A stretch of DNA of 64,000 nt from Parasphingopyxis sp. CP4 (GCF_013378055.1 NZ_CP051130.1:310001-374000), one strand, 5' to 3'. Positions 54,286 to 64,000 are shown, counted from the stretch's first letter. The notes: a model not told the origin generated them from the sequence alone. Translations and numbers: made by a program.

Positions 54286-55676
54286 GGGGCGGGCTCCTCT
54301 TGCGGGCTGCGATGGCGGTTCAGATAGCCGGTAATCTCGCGTTTGATCTCCGGCCCAAATATATAGATGGCGATCACGTTGGGAATTGCCATCAGGAAAA
54401 ATGCACTATCAACCAGGTCGAAAACGGCTTGGACCGGCAGGATCGATCCGATGGGTAGCATTACGACATAGAGAATCTTGTAGGTCATGGTCCGGATTGG
54501 ACCTTCGCCCACAAGATATCCCCAGGCTTGCAAACCGTAAAACCCCCAGGCGCAGAGCGTGGAATAGGCGAACAGGAAGACAGCGACCGCAAGCAGGATC
54601 GGGAACCAGCTCGATATCTGCGCGAAGGCCGCGGAGGTGATGGTGATGTCGTTGAGGCCACTTTCGTGCGTGCCAGCCAGGACGATGGCGATCGCGCCGA
54701 GGGAACAGACGATCACGGTATCGATAAATGGCTCGAGCAGGGCGACAAGGCCTTCGGAGGCCGGATCATGGGTGCGGGCCTGGGCATGAGCGATGACCGC
54801 CGATCCGACACCGGCTTCACTGGAATAGACCGCGCGTTGCATGCCGACGACAAAGGCGCCGAGCATTCCGCCCGCTGCAGCTTCGCCGCTAAACGCGTCG
54901 CCGATGATGATCGCAAGCGCATTGGGGAGTTCGGCTGCGTTCATGAAGATGATGGCGAAAACGCCGACCAGGTAGATGGCCGCCATGCCGGGAACGAGGA
55001 CTGAGGTAACGCGCGCCAGCCAGCGGACGCCGCCGACGACGACCAGTCCAACCAGTACCGCCAGGATCGCGCCATAGCCTGCGCCGCTCGTAAAGCCGGT
55101 AACGTTGGAAATCTGGGCAAAGCTCTGATTGACCTGGACCAGCGGTATCGCGCCGCCGAGCGCGAAAAAGGCGTAGATGCCGCCGAGCACCAGTCCGACT
55201 TTCGGCCAGCCGCGGGCGGCCAGTCCGTTTTTGAGGGCGTACATCGGGCCGCCGCGGATCGTGCCGTCTTTGTTCACCACGCGGTATTTGTGGCCAAGCG
55301 TCACCTCGACGCATTTGAGGGTCATCGCGAAAAAGCCGATGATGAACATCCAGAACGCAGCGCCGGGTCCGCCGGTCGCTATGGCGACCGCAACACCGGC
55401 AATGTTGCCAAGGCCGACCGTGCCGGAAAGCGCGGTGGTTAGCGCGCCAAACTGGCTGATCTGGCCGGGCGCATCGATATTATGTCCCGGCTTGGTAAGG
55501 ATCCGCACCGAATAGGGCAGGGCGCGTACGTTAATGAAACCCAGCCATAAGGTGAACAAGATCATCGGCACCGCGAGCCAGATCACAATCAGCGTAACCT
55601 CGACTCCAAAGATCGGTACTTTCATGAACACCATCGCATTGAGATCGGCGAGCGCCCGTTCAAGCCATGCAATCAT
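54282..55676 (-). CDS. Alanine or glycine:sodium symporter (AGCS family)
   Basis: 464 residues from the ATG at 55676 ([17 protein letters not shown]); the longer upstream frame crosses into the glmM promoter region. About ten to eleven membrane helices. AGCS signatures are [26 protein letters not shown] and [35 protein letters not shown] is the family's sodium-site segment. It imports alanine or glycine with Na+. Cotranscribed with the aldo/keto reductase by ATGA overlap. Confidence 0.95.
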   Translation of the reverse strand: MIAWLERALADLNAMVFMKVPIFGVEVTLIVIWLAVPMILFTLWLGFINVRALPYSVRILTKPGHNIDAPGQISQFGALTTALSGTVGLGNIAGVAVAIATGGPGAAFWMFIIGFFAMTLKCVEVTLGHKYRVVNKDGTIRGGPMYALKNGLAARGWPKVGLVLGGIYAFFALGGAIPLVQVNQSFAQISNVTGFTSGAGYGAILAVLVGLVVVGGVRWLARVTSVLVPGMAAIYLVGVFAIIFMNAAELPNALAIIIGDAFSGEAAAGGMLGAFVVGMQRAVYSSEAGVGSAVIAHAQARTHDPASEGLVALLEPFIDTVIVCSLGAIAIVLAGTHESGLNDITITSAAFAQISSWFPILLAVAVFLFAYSTLCAWGFYGLQAWGYLVGEGPIRTMTYKILYVVMLPIGSILPVQAVFDLVDSAFFLMAIPNVIAIYIFGPEIKREITGYLNRHRSPQEEPAP

Positions 55677-55780
55677 GCCAGTCCTTCTCCGCCCACTCTT
55701 CTCATATGCATCACGCTTCACACGATCATGGGGGGCGGCTAGGAGAGTCACAAGCAGAAACAACTTAAAGTTGAATATCG

Positions 55781-57118
55781 ATGACGCGCAGCTATTTCGG
55801 GACCGACGGCATAAGGGGCCGCACCAACCAGACACCGATGACGGCCGATGTCGCGATGAAGGTCGGCCAGGCTGCCGGTGCCCACTTTCTGCGCGGCGAG
55901 CACCGCCATCGCGTGGTGATCGGCAAGGATACGCGCCTCTCAGGCTATATGATGGAATCGGCGCTTGTTGCTGGTTTCACAAGCGTAGGCATGGATGTCG
56001 TCATGGTTGGGCCGATGCCGACTCCAGGAGTTGCGATGCTGACCCAGTCGATGCGCGCTGATTTAGGCGTGATGATTTCGGCGAGTCATAATCCCTATGT
56101 TGATAACGGTATCAAGCTGTTCGGCCCCAATGGCTACAAGCTATCCGATGCAGACGAGGCGGCGATTGAAGCGTTATTGCAAGACCCGCCGTCACTGGTT
56201 GATTCTGAGCAAATTGGGCGTGCTCGTCGCGTGGATGATGCGCAAGGCCGGTACATCAACGATGCCAAGGCGACATTTTCCAGCAAGCTGCGGCTCGACG
56301 GGTTAAAGATTGTCGTGGACTGCGCCAATGGCGCGGCATACCAGGTTGCCCCGTCGGCACTCTGGGAACTCGGTGCGGATGTGATTGCTATGGGCGTCTC
56401 GCCGAACGGAACCAATATCAATGACAATTGCGGATCGACCTATCCGCAGGGCCTGTGTGAGCGCGTTGTCGAAGAAGGCGCGGCAATCGGATTGGCGCTG
56501 GATGGCGATGCTGATCGACTGATTGTCGTCGATGAAAAAGGGAAGCTGGTCGATGGCGACCAACTGATGGCGCTGATCGGTAGCGATTGGAAGCGACGCG
56601 GCAAACTTGTCGGCGATGCTATTGTGGCTACCGTCATGTCGAACCTTGGACTCGAAAGGTTTCTCGAAGACGAAGGCATTGGTCTTGAACGATCTCAAGT
56701 TGGTGATCGCTATGTTCTGGAGCGCATGCGCGAAAAAGGTTGCAATGTCGGCGGTGAGCAATCCGGACACCTAATTCTAACTGATTATGCGACAACTGGA
56801 GATGGCTTGATTGCAGGACTCCAAATATTGGCGGCGCTCGTTACTAGCGAAAAGCCTGCCAGCGAGCTGCTACACCTTTTCGAACCTTACCCGCAGTTGT
56901 TGAAGAATGTACGGTACAATGGCGGCAGTCCGTTGGACGCAGAAGTTGTGAAGCAGGCAATTGCGGCTGGTGAGAGCCGACTTTCCGAGACCGGACGGGT
57001 GTTAATTCGTAAATCCGGTACCGAACCGTTGATCAGAGTTATGGCCGAAGGTGAAAATGAAGATCTGATAGAAGCCGTTGTGGGCGACATCTGCGCAGCG
57101 GTTGAGGGAGTCGACTGA
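55781..57118 (+). CDS. glmM: Phosphoglucosamine mutase
   Basis: A 445-residue enzyme interconverting glucosamine 6- and 1-phosphate, on the route to UDP-GlcNAc for peptidoglycan and lipopolysaccharide. The phosphoserine lies in ISASHNPY (Ser 102). The metal loop is [13 protein letters not shown] and the sugar-binding loop is GGEQSGHLI; the C-terminal [15 protein letters not shown] binds phosphate. First gene of a tightly packed operon: its stop overlaps the next ATG by one base (TGATG). Confidence 0.98.
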   Translation: MTRSYFGTDGIRGRTNQTPMTADVAMKVGQAAGAHFLRGEHRHRVVIGKDTRLSGYMMESALVAGFTSVGMDVVMVGPMPTPGVAMLTQSMRADLGVMISASHNPYVDNGIKLFGPNGYKLSDADEAAIEALLQDPPSLVDSEQIGRARRVDDAQGRYINDAKATFSSKLRLDGLKIVVDCANGAAYQVAPSALWELGADVIAMGVSPNGTNINDNCGSTYPQGLCERVVEEGAAIGLALDGDADRLIVVDEKGKLVDGDQLMALIGSDWKRRGKLVGDAIVATVMSNLGLERFLEDEGIGLERSQVGDRYVLERMREKGCNVGGEQSGHLILTDYATTGDGLIAGLQILAALVTSEKPASELLHLFEPYPQLLKNVRYNGGSPLDAEVVKQAIAAGESRLSETGRVLIRKSGTEPLIRVMAEGENEDLIEAVVGDICAAVEGVD

Positions 57119-57351
57119 TGCTTGAGATGCGTCCGGATTGCGAACGCTGTGGAAAAGACCTGCCCGCCGATGCGCCCGGTGCCCATATTTGCAGTTTTGA
57201 GTGCACCTTTTGCGAAGATTGCACAAAGGGCCCGCTGGCTGGCACGTGCCCCAACTGCGGCGGCGAGCTTCAGCGGCGGCCAATTCGCGCAACTGCGCTG
57301 CTTAAACGCTTTCCGGCTTCGACCGAACGGAAATATAAGGCGAACGCATGA
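57118..57351 (+). CDS. DUF1272 zinc-ribbon protein
   Basis: A 77-residue protein with four CxxC-type pairs: PDCERCG (8, 11), CSFEC (25, 29), FCEDCT (32, 35) and CPNCG (44, 47). That is enough for two zinc sites. It matches the DUF1272 family, which has no known function. It overlaps glmM by one base and thiD by four, so it is expressed in the same operon. The C-terminus is basic (ERKYKANA). Confidence 0.9.
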   Translation: MLEMRPDCERCGKDLPADAPGAHICSFECTFCEDCTKGPLAGTCPNCGGELQRRPIRATALLKRFPASTERKYKANA

Positions 57352-58148
57352 CGAAACCAGCCCGAATACTCGCAATCGCGGGTTCGGATAGCGGGGGCGG
57401 TGCCGGCCTTCAGGCTGACATCAAAACGATCACCAATCTCGGTGGCCATGCGATGACCGCAGTTACCGTGATTACGGCGCAAAACACTCTCGGCGTGCAG
57501 GAGTCAGAGACGGTCAGCATCAATATTGTGTTGGCGCAAATTGACTCTGTTGAGTCCGATATTGGGATTGACGCGATCAAGATCGGTATGTTGGGCTCGA
57601 GCGATTTGATCGGCCCATTGGCTCAGCGGCTTGCACATCTGGAAGTTCCGATCGTGTTTGACCCGGTCATGGTCGCGACGAGTGGCTCCATGCTGGCGGA
57701 CGAGGCTACAATTGCCGGTTTTCACGCGCTGATGCGTGTCGCGACAATCACAACCCCGAATCTAACAGAGCTGGCGCGACTAACATCGTCGCAACTCTCG
57801 TCTACCTATGAAATGGAACGCGAAGCCCGGCGCCTGTCGAGAGACTCGAATTGCATGATACTGGCCAAGGGCGGACATCTGGAAAGTGACTTGATCACCG
57901 ACATTTTCGTTCAGCCAGATGGCAAAGTTGATCGCTGGAAGGCCGGACGGATTGAAACTCAAAACAACCATGGGACAGGTTGCGCCCTGTCAAGTGCGCT
58001 TGCGACCGGACTTGGGCAAGGTCTGGCGCCTGTAGATGCTATTAGCCAGGCACGTGGATTTGTACGAGCGGCCCTAATAGCCGCCCCGGAGCTAGGGCAG
58101 GGCAACGGACCGCTCGGCTTTGCGACAATGCGCGAGTATTGGCCGTGA
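57348..58148 (+). CDS. thiD: Hydroxymethylpyrimidine/phosphomethylpyrimidine kinase
   Basis: A 266-residue ribokinase-like enzyme making HMP-pyrophosphate for thiamine. Features are AIAGSDSGGGAGLQADIKTI at the N-terminus, FDPVMVATSG, PNLTELARL and the anion hole NNHGTGCALSSALATGL. Overlaps DUF1272 at ATGA and rnhB at GTGA. I found no thiamine riboswitch before it, as expected for an operon-internal gene. Confidence 0.96.
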   Translation: MTKPARILAIAGSDSGGGAGLQADIKTITNLGGHAMTAVTVITAQNTLGVQESETVSINIVLAQIDSVESDIGIDAIKIGMLGSSDLIGPLAQRLAHLEVPIVFDPVMVATSGSMLADEATIAGFHALMRVATITTPNLTELARLTSSQLSSTYEMEREARRLSRDSNCMILAKGGHLESDLITDIFVQPDGKVDRWKAGRIETQNNHGTGCALSSALATGLGQGLAPVDAISQARGFVRAALIAAPELGQGNGPLGFATMREYWP

Positions 58149-58711
58149 GCCGAGTCATTGCCGGTGTCGACGAGGCAGGTCGGGGGCCGCTGGCCGGACC
58201 GGTAGTAGCCGCCGCGGTGATTCTCCGCGATGCCGCGATAGACGGCCTTGATGATAGCAAAAAATTGAGTGCGCGCCGCAGAGGTGATCTCGAAATTGAG
58301 ATCCGCCAACATTGCGCGGTTGGCATTGGTTGGGCGGAGCCGGAGGAGATCGACACGATCAATATTCTCCAGGCGACCTTAGCTGCAATGAGGCGGGCGG
58401 TTGAAGCGCTGGATTTTGAGCCGGATCATATCCTCGTCGATGGCAACAAGTTACCCGACTGGCGATATTCGGCAGAGGCGGTGATTGGTGGAGATGCGCT
58501 TCATCCATGTATCTCTGCTGCTTCGATCGTTGCGAAGGAAACGCGCGATCGGATGATGCGTGAAGCTGCGCATGAACATCCCCACTATGGTTGGGAGAGC
58601 AACAAGGGATATCCAACACAGCGGCATCTTGAGGCGCTGCGCAAACATGGGCCGAGCGCGCTGCATCGGCGGAGTTTCGGACCGGTCGCCCAGTCATTGC
58701 TCGATCTTTGA
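58145..58711 (+). CDS. rnhB: Ribonuclease HII
   Basis: 188 residues from the GTG at 58145, which overlaps the thiD stop (GTGA). It removes ribonucleotides from DNA and cuts RNA-DNA hybrids. The catalytic acidic residues are in VDEAGRGPLAG, DDSKKLS and LVDGNKLP; the SIVAKETRDRMM helix follows. Last gene of the glmM operon; its TGA falls inside the first GANTC site of the ccrM control region. Confidence 0.97.
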   Translation: MSRVIAGVDEAGRGPLAGPVVAAAVILRDAAIDGLDDSKKLSARRRGDLEIEIRQHCAVGIGWAEPEEIDTINILQATLAAMRRAVEALDFEPDHILVDGNKLPDWRYSAEAVIGGDALHPCISAASIVAKETRDRMMREAAHEHPHYGWESNKGYPTQRHLEALRKHGPSALHRRSFGPVAQSLLDL

Positions 58712-58862
58712 GTCTTTCCCGCCACACCCCATCATCTTGAGTCCGTCACGCCCCTCGACGCGCTATATCTGGTGTTGGACTCTTTTCGTTCGCCCTTCGT
58801 TAACCATATCCTAACCTTATGCGTTAACTAAGTTCAGCTTGACCCGGGAGTCCGGCTGACTC
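58710..58862. promoter_or_regulatory. Cluster of five GANTC sites in front of ccrM
   Basis: GANTC occurs at 58710-58714, 58739-58743, 58778-58782, 58848-58852 and 58858-58862, five times in 153 bases where less than one is expected by chance. GANTC is the target of the methyltransferase encoded next, so the promoter region can be hemi- or fully methylated through the cell cycle. In Caulobacter the ccrM leader also has GANTC sites that switch transcription off when fully methylated. Confidence 0.75.
58800..58814 (+). promoter_or_regulatory. CtrA-like site in the ccrM promoter region
   Basis: TTAA-CCATATC-CTAA departs from the TTAA-N7-TTAA consensus at one base. A further GTTAAC lies at 58823-58828. 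The site is 85-99 bases before the ccrM ATG, between the third and fourth GANTC sites. CtrA activates ccrM in Caulobacter, so a CtrA site here is expected. Confidence 0.6.
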
Positions 58863-58892
58863 AGGCTCCCGTCTCTTTGTGTGAGGGGGTAA

Positions 58893-60038
<1,146 letters not shown>

Positions 60039-60103
60039 AAGCCCGCCTAGACCTGACTGAATCAGCCCATGGCTTTCTCGCGCGGCTCGGTTAAACATCG
60101 GCT

Positions 60104-61219
60104 ATGACTGACATCCCCTCATCCGCGCGGCTCTATTTCCGTCCCACTGGATTTGTCGATGCGCCATTTGATCTGGATGGCCAGGTACTTCGGCTCTCCG
60201 GCGGAATGCTCTGGTTCAGCGCATTTGATGTGATTGTGCTCGACGGTGGTCAGCGGCTCGCGCCCAGGCTCGTTTCGGTCGCGGCGCTCGATACGTTTCT
60301 TGAGACCCTTTCGGACGAACACGCCGAAGACGCGCGGCAATCCATTGAACGCGTGACCGCATCCCGCGAGCCACTGCAGTTCGGTGAGCGTGTATTGCGC
60401 ATGGACGAGCCACGCATTGCCGGGATCCTCAATGTCACGCCGGACAGTTTTTCAGATGGCGGAAAGCATAGTGAAGATCCGCAGGCGGCCGCTGACGCAG
60501 GGTTTGCGATGAGCGCGCAGGGCGCAGCGATGATCGATGTCGGCGGAGAATCTACCCGACCGGGCGCTGCGGATGTGTGGGAAGGCGATGAGCTCGAAAG
60601 GGTTCTACCTGTGGTCGAACGGCTTGCCGCATCCGGCGTCGCGGTATCGATCGACACGCGCAAGGCGAGTGTTATGGAGGCCGCGCTGGCGGCCGGTGCC
60701 GCAATCGTCAATGATGTCAGCGCGTTGCGGTTTGACGATCGCGCCCTGGGCCTCGTCGCTGATGCCGGTTGCCCGGTCATCATCATGCACCATGCGGGCA
60801 AAGGGCATGAACTTCATGCGGATCCCAACTATCGGGACCCTCTGATTGAAGTATATGACTGGTTTGAAGACCGTATTGCAGACCTCGAACAAGCAGGGAT
60901 CAGTCGCGATAGGATCGTTGTGGATCCCGGCATCGGTTTCGGTAAGGCGCTTCAACATAATCTGTCGCTGATCAACGGGTTAAGTCTGTTCCATGCGCTT
61001 GGTTGCTCCATCATGTTGGGTGCCAGCCGCAAGCGGTTGATCGGAGCACTATCTAACGAAGCGCCTGTCGAGCAACGGCTTGGCGGTTCTGTGGCACTTA
61101 CCGTGCTCGGGGCGAACCAAGGCGTTCAGCTGTTACGAGTTCATGATGTGCCTGAGAGCCTGCAAGCGCTCCATATCTGGCGCGGTATGAGAGACGCGGC
61201 ACTGATGCCGACCAGCTAG
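60104..61219 (+). CDS. folP: Dihydropteroate synthase with N-terminal extension
   Basis: A 371-residue enzyme that joins para-aminobenzoate to hydroxymethyl-dihydropterin pyrophosphate in folate synthesis, and is the target of sulfonamides. The core begins near residue 104 with IAGILNVTPDSFSDGGKH, followed by VGGESTRPGA, VSIDTRK, NDVSA and DPGIGFGK. The first ~100 residues (RLYFRPTGF to REPLQFGERVLRM) are not part of the usual ~280-residue enzyme and have no domain I recognise. The gene shares a CTAG stop overlap with the convergent regulator gene. Confidence 0.96.
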   Translation: MTDIPSSARLYFRPTGFVDAPFDLDGQVLRLSGGMLWFSAFDVIVLDGGQRLAPRLVSVAALDTFLETLSDEHAEDARQSIERVTASREPLQFGERVLRMDEPRIAGILNVTPDSFSDGGKHSEDPQAAADAGFAMSAQGAAMIDVGGESTRPGAADVWEGDELERVLPVVERLAASGVAVSIDTRKASVMEAALAAGAAIVNDVSALRFDDRALGLVADAGCPVIIMHHAGKGHELHADPNYRDPLIEVYDWFEDRIADLEQAGISRDRIVVDPGIGFGKALQHNLSLINGLSLFHALGCSIMLGASRKRLIGALSNEAPVEQRLGGSVALTVLGANQGVQLLRVHDVPESLQALHIWRGMRDAALMPTS

Positions 61220-62655
61220 GCGGCGTTGTCGATGCCGAGTTCGGCCAGTTTCCGATAAAGCGTGGATCGACCGATTCCCAATCGCCGAGCAACCTCGGTC
61301 ATGCGGCCACGATAATGGCCAATCGCGAGGCGGATGACATCGGCCTCGATATCCGACAGGGGTCGGAGATTCCCGTCCGGTTCATAGAGTGCAACACCTG
61401 GGCCGTCGGCAAAGGCGTGGACCGCTACCGGTTGTTCCTGGGGACGGTTTTCCGCTTGCCGCACATGATCTGTGATTTCAGGAAAATCGGCTGATGTTAA
61501 AGCGGCGCCCTGACAATCGATGGCCGCCCTGAACAAGGTGTCCTGCAATTGGCGAACATTGCCCGGCCATTCGTACCGCATCAGCACGGCAAGCGCGTCG
61601 TCGGTAATGCCGAGTGACTCAATTCCGGGTTGGCGCGCTATCCGGGTGAGCAGGTGGCGTGCAAGCGGCGGAATATCTCCGGCCCGTTTGCGCAGCGGTG
61701 GAATGGTGAGCCCGACAATGTTCAGGCGGTAATAGAGATCTTCGCGAAAATTGCCGGCAGTAACCTGTTCCAAAAGATCGCTATTGGCGCCGCTGATGAG
61801 CCGAACATCGACTTCAAATCCGCGCGGTGCGCCAATTGGCCGGATGATTCCCGTTTCGATTGTCTTGGCAAGCTTCGCTTGTACTTCAGCGGGAATAGCG
61901 GAGATATCATCGATGAAGAGTGTGGCGCTGTCGGCCTCGGCGAGCTTGCCGATATGTTTTTCAAATGCCCCGGCAAAGGCGCCTTTTTCATGACCGAACA
62001 ATTCGGATTCAATGAGATTGGCCGGCGTGGCGCTGCAATTGAGGGTGTAGAGCGGGCGCTTTGCGCGCGGACTGGCGGCATGAATTGCGCGAGCGAAAAC
62101 TTCTTTGCCAACGCCAGGTTCACCATCGATGAGAACTGGCACCCGTGATCGCGCCGCTTTTGCCGCGATCGCCAAGGCGGCCCGAAACTCAGGCGACGAA
62201 CCGACAATCTCATCGAACGGCAGGGTCTGCGAGACTTTTTCGCTCAATGGCCGAAGCTCGCCGCGATGGATATTGGCTTCCGTGGCCGCTTCAAGTGCAG
62301 CGAGCAGCCGTTCGGGTGCGATCGGCTTGGCAAGAAAATCGGTGGCACCGGCCCGCATTGCCTCAACGGCAATCGACACTTCGGACTGAGCCGTGATGAC
62401 CAGGATCGGGCGCTTCTGCGGCAGGTTCGCGATGTGTTGGATCAGCTCGACATCATCAGCATTGGGCGCCCAGTAATCGATCAAGACAGCATCGACCGTT
62501 TCGCTCTCAGCTGACTCGAGCAACAACAGTGCATCCTTGCCGGTTTCCGCCCGCAAGCTGCGCCAGCCAGCCCGTGCGGCGATAGCCGAAATCAGACGTC
62601 CCTGTGCGGGTTCGTCATCGATCAACAATAAGGTTTTTACGCGCTCTGCCGACAT
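61216..62655 (-). CDS. NtrC-family response regulator with altered AAA+ motifs
   Basis: 479 residues from the ATG at 62655 (GGAGAG upstream). The receiver domain is intact (acidic DDE at 13-15, phospho-Asp 60, Thr 88, Lys 110). The AAA+ domain has Walker A GEPGVGKE (178-185), but the sigma-54 contact loop reads GAFAGA (225-230) instead of GAFTGA, and Walker B reads LFIDDI (246-251) with Asp where the catalytic Glu is usual. Arg residues in FREDLYYRL are kept. A Fis-type helix-turn-helix (MTEVARRLGIGRSTLYRKL) ends the protein. It may regulate without normal sigma-54 activation. No sensor kinase gene is adjacent. Confidence 0.92.
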   Translation of the reverse strand: MSAERVKTLLLIDDEPAQGRLISAIAARAGWRSLRAETGKDALLLLESAESETVDAVLIDYWAPNADDVELIQHIANLPQKRPILVITAQSEVSIAVEAMRAGATDFLAKPIAPERLLAALEAATEANIHRGELRPLSEKVSQTLPFDEIVGSSPEFRAALAIAAKAARSRVPVLIDGEPGVGKEVFARAIHAASPRAKRPLYTLNCSATPANLIESELFGHEKGAFAGAFEKHIGKLAEADSATLFIDDISAIPAEVQAKLAKTIETGIIRPIGAPRGFEVDVRLISGANSDLLEQVTAGNFREDLYYRLNIVGLTIPPLRKRAGDIPPLARHLLTRIARQPGIESLGITDDALAVLMRYEWPGNVRQLQDTLFRAAIDCQGAALTSADFPEITDHVRQAENRPQEQPVAVHAFADGPGVALYEPDGNLRPLSDIEADVIRLAIGHYRGRMTEVARRLGIGRSTLYRKLAELGIDNAA

Positions 62656-62842
62656 TAAGGCACTCTCTCCAGAATGAACCAACGAGTGTTAGACCAGACA
62701 GGGTAAAAGCGACCTTAAGGCCGCGATAACAGTTAACCTTTTTGCGAACCCAGAAAAATCATCATCAAAAGAGCTTGAGGCAGGCGGGGGGCATGGGTAG
62801 ACGTAACCGCAACAACGCTTTTCTAACGCAGGGGTATCGCTA

Positions 62843-62980
62843 ATGACGGACGGAAACGGCCATCCGGACATGGACTATAAGTCGCATGACAACACATATT
62901 CGGGCTTTCTTGGCCTTTTGAAGTGGGGAACGATCCTGTCTATTATCGCCGCGATTGCAGCCATAGTCGCCATAACTTGA
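62843..62980 (+). CDS. aa3-type cytochrome c oxidase subunit IV (45 residues)
   Basis: A short gene missed by usual length cut-offs. It encodes 45 residues: a polar N-terminus with MDYKSHDNTYSGFLGLLKWG, then one membrane helix (TILSIIAAIAAIVAI). This is the small bacterial aa3-type subunit IV pattern (HxxTYxxFxxxxKWG). It adds a single helix to cytochrome aa3 and has no enzymatic residues. It lies 15 bases before pntA, so the two are likely cotranscribed, as seen in other sphingomonads. AGGGG-like sequence precedes the ATG. Confidence 0.85.
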   Translation: MTDGNGHPDMDYKSHDNTYSGFLGLLKWGTILSIIAAIAAIVAIT

Positions 62981-62995
62981 TAAGGGGCTGATCAC

Positions 62996-64000
62996 TTGAA
63001 AATCGCCGTCCTGAATGAGCGGGATCCGCTCGAATCCCGTGTGTCTGCAACGCCCGAAAGCGTTAAGAAATTCTTGGCTCTTGGGGCTGAAATGGCCGTT
63101 GAGGCGGGTGCCGGTGATACGGCTGGCGTATCGGACGGTGAATATAGTGAGGCTGGTGCGACGGTCGGCGATCGCGCTGCGGTTATCGAAAATGCCGATG
63201 TAATTTTCTGTGTCCGCGGTCCAGACCCCGATGAACTCGCCTCGGCCAAACAAGGCGTGCGCCTGATCGGTGCGCTTGATCCGTTTAACCGGCGCGAGAC
63301 AATAGATGCCTATGCCAAGGCCGGTGTTGAAGCGCTGGCAATGGAATTCATGCCGCGCATCACCCGCGCCCAGTCAATGGACATATTGTCGAGCCAATCG
63401 AATCTTGCCGGCTATAAGGCCGTCCTCGATGCGGCGGGCGAATATGGCCGTGCCTTTCCGATGATGATGACGGCCGCTGGCACAGTCACCGCTGCGCGCT
63501 GTTTCGTGATGGGGGTCGGTGTTGCGGGTCTCCAGGCAATCGCAACCGCACGGCGGCTGGGCGCACAGGTTTCCGCGACAGACGTGCGCGCTGCGACCAA
63601 GGAGCAGATTGAAAGCCTTGGTGCCAAGCCGATCTTTGTCGAGGAAGTCGAAGGGATCGAAGGCGAAGGCACGGGCGGATATGCAACCGAGATGTCCGAA
63701 GAATATCAAAAGGCGCAAGCCGAACTGGTGTCTTCCCATATCGCCAAGCAGGATATCGTGATCACCACCGCGCTCATTCCGGGGCGCCCGGCGCCGCGAT
63801 TGATTTCGGATGAGCAGCTGGCCTCGATGCGGCCGGGCAGCGTTATCGTCGATCTTGCGGTCGAGCAGGGCGGCAATGTCGAAGGGGCGGTTGCCGGAGA
63901 GACGGTCGAAAGACATGGCGTGAAGATCGTTGGCAATCGCAATGTTGCCGGCAGGCTGGCTGCAGATGCATCGGCCTTGTTTGCGCGCAATCTCTACAAT
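62996..64000 (+). CDS. pntA: NAD(P) transhydrogenase subunit alpha, part 1 (3' end cut off)
   Basis: Starts at TTG (62996) behind AAGGGG and runs off the window, with 335 residues visible. It is the cytoplasmic NAD(H)-binding domain I of proton-translocating transhydrogenase, which uses the proton gradient to make NADPH from NADH. Recognised motifs are MKIAVLNERDPLESRVSATP, the RITRAQSMDILSSQSNLAGY region, the Rossmann GVGVAGLQAIATARRLGA, and TTALIPGRPAPRLIS. Split (alpha1/alpha2/beta) genes are usual in alphaproteobacteria, so alpha2 and beta should follow. Confidence 0.95.
   Translation, partial: MKIAVLNERDPLESRVSATPESVKKFLALGAEMAVEAGAGDTAGVSDGEYSEAGATVGDRAAVIENADVIFCVRGPDPDELASAKQGVRLIGALDPFNRRETIDAYAKAGVEALAMEFMPRITRAQSMDILSSQSNLAGYKAVLDAAGEYGRAFPMMMTAAGTVTAARCFVMGVGVAGLQAIATARRLGAQVSATDVRAATKEQIESLGAKPIFVEEVEGIEGEGTGGYATEMSEEYQKAQAELVSSHIAKQDIVITTALIPGRPAPRLISDEQLASMRPGSVIVDLAVEQGGNVEGAVAGETVERHGVKIVGNRNVAGRLAADASALFARNLYN

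Noticed and set aside
57348-57400. TPP riboswitch before thiD
   Set aside because: thiD starts inside the preceding gene (ATGA overlap), leaving no room for a leader.

Overview
The window looks like the chromosome of a sphingomonad-type alphaproteobacterium (order Sphingomonadales). This rests on the gene families: a CcrM-type GANTC DNA methyltransferase with CtrA-like sites, two large TonB-dependent receptors, a PQQ alcohol dehydrogenase lipoprotein, an aa3-type cytochrome oxidase subunit IV mini-gene next to a split pntA, DUF1499, DUF1272, UbiK and DUF3500 proteins, and palindromic repeats of the kind scattered through alphaproteobacterial genomes. The species cannot be named from sequence alone. 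I see no insertion sequence, integrase, prophage, CRISPR array, rRNA or replication origin. No gap between genes exceeds 300 bases; the largest (4068-4361, 17824-18077, 12534-12759) hold promoter-like or palindromic sequence described below.

Layout. 1-4.1 kb: end of a DJ-1/PfpI hydrolase, an aldehyde dehydrogenase, then glutamine synthetase and its PII regulator (nitrogen assimilation). 4.4-15.4 kb: a small secreted protein with calcium-loop repeats, a PQQ dehydrogenase, methionine aminopeptidase, a PhoD-like phosphatase, a 1144-residue TonB-dependent receptor, a CinA-like protein, an MFS exporter and a glutathione transferase. 15.6-21.7 kb: a VOC protein, then a block (DUF3500 protein, orphan lipoprotein, AraC regulator, M23 peptidase) ending at tRNA-Gly(CCC). 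This block is the most accessory-looking part; four copies of one 30-bp palindromic repeat lie in its gaps.

21.8-34.1 kb: DUF1499 protein, orphan chemoreceptor, a second TonB receptor, two divergent L,D-transpeptidases of different families, threonine synthase with an SDR, the rplM-rpsI operon, cutA/ctaA, and a merC-zur pair with a candidate Zur operator. 34.2-45.3 kb is housekeeping: dxs, tlyA, tspO, ubiK, ybjN, proC, marR, ilvE, a sugar-nucleotide epimerase, tRNA-Gln(TTG), msrA, aqpZ, tsaC. 45.3-55.7 kb: acyl-CoA dehydrogenase, an apparently leaderless GntR regulator, nitroreductase, a four-gene operon (POT peptide transporter, two amidohydrolases, NnrU), aldo/keto reductase and an amino acid:Na+ symporter. 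55.8-64 kb: the tightly overlapping operon glmM-DUF1272-thiD-rnhB, then ccrM behind a cluster of its own target sites, folP, an unusual NtrC-family regulator with altered catalytic motifs, and the start of the transhydrogenase genes.

I did not find a clear-cut new system. The leads best worth pursuing are the palindromic repeats confined to the 16.4-21.6 kb block, the GANTC cluster in front of ccrM, the NtrC-family protein with GAFAGA and DD in place of GAFTGA and DE, the amidohydrolase pair in which one member has lost its metal ligands, and the candidate Zur operator.
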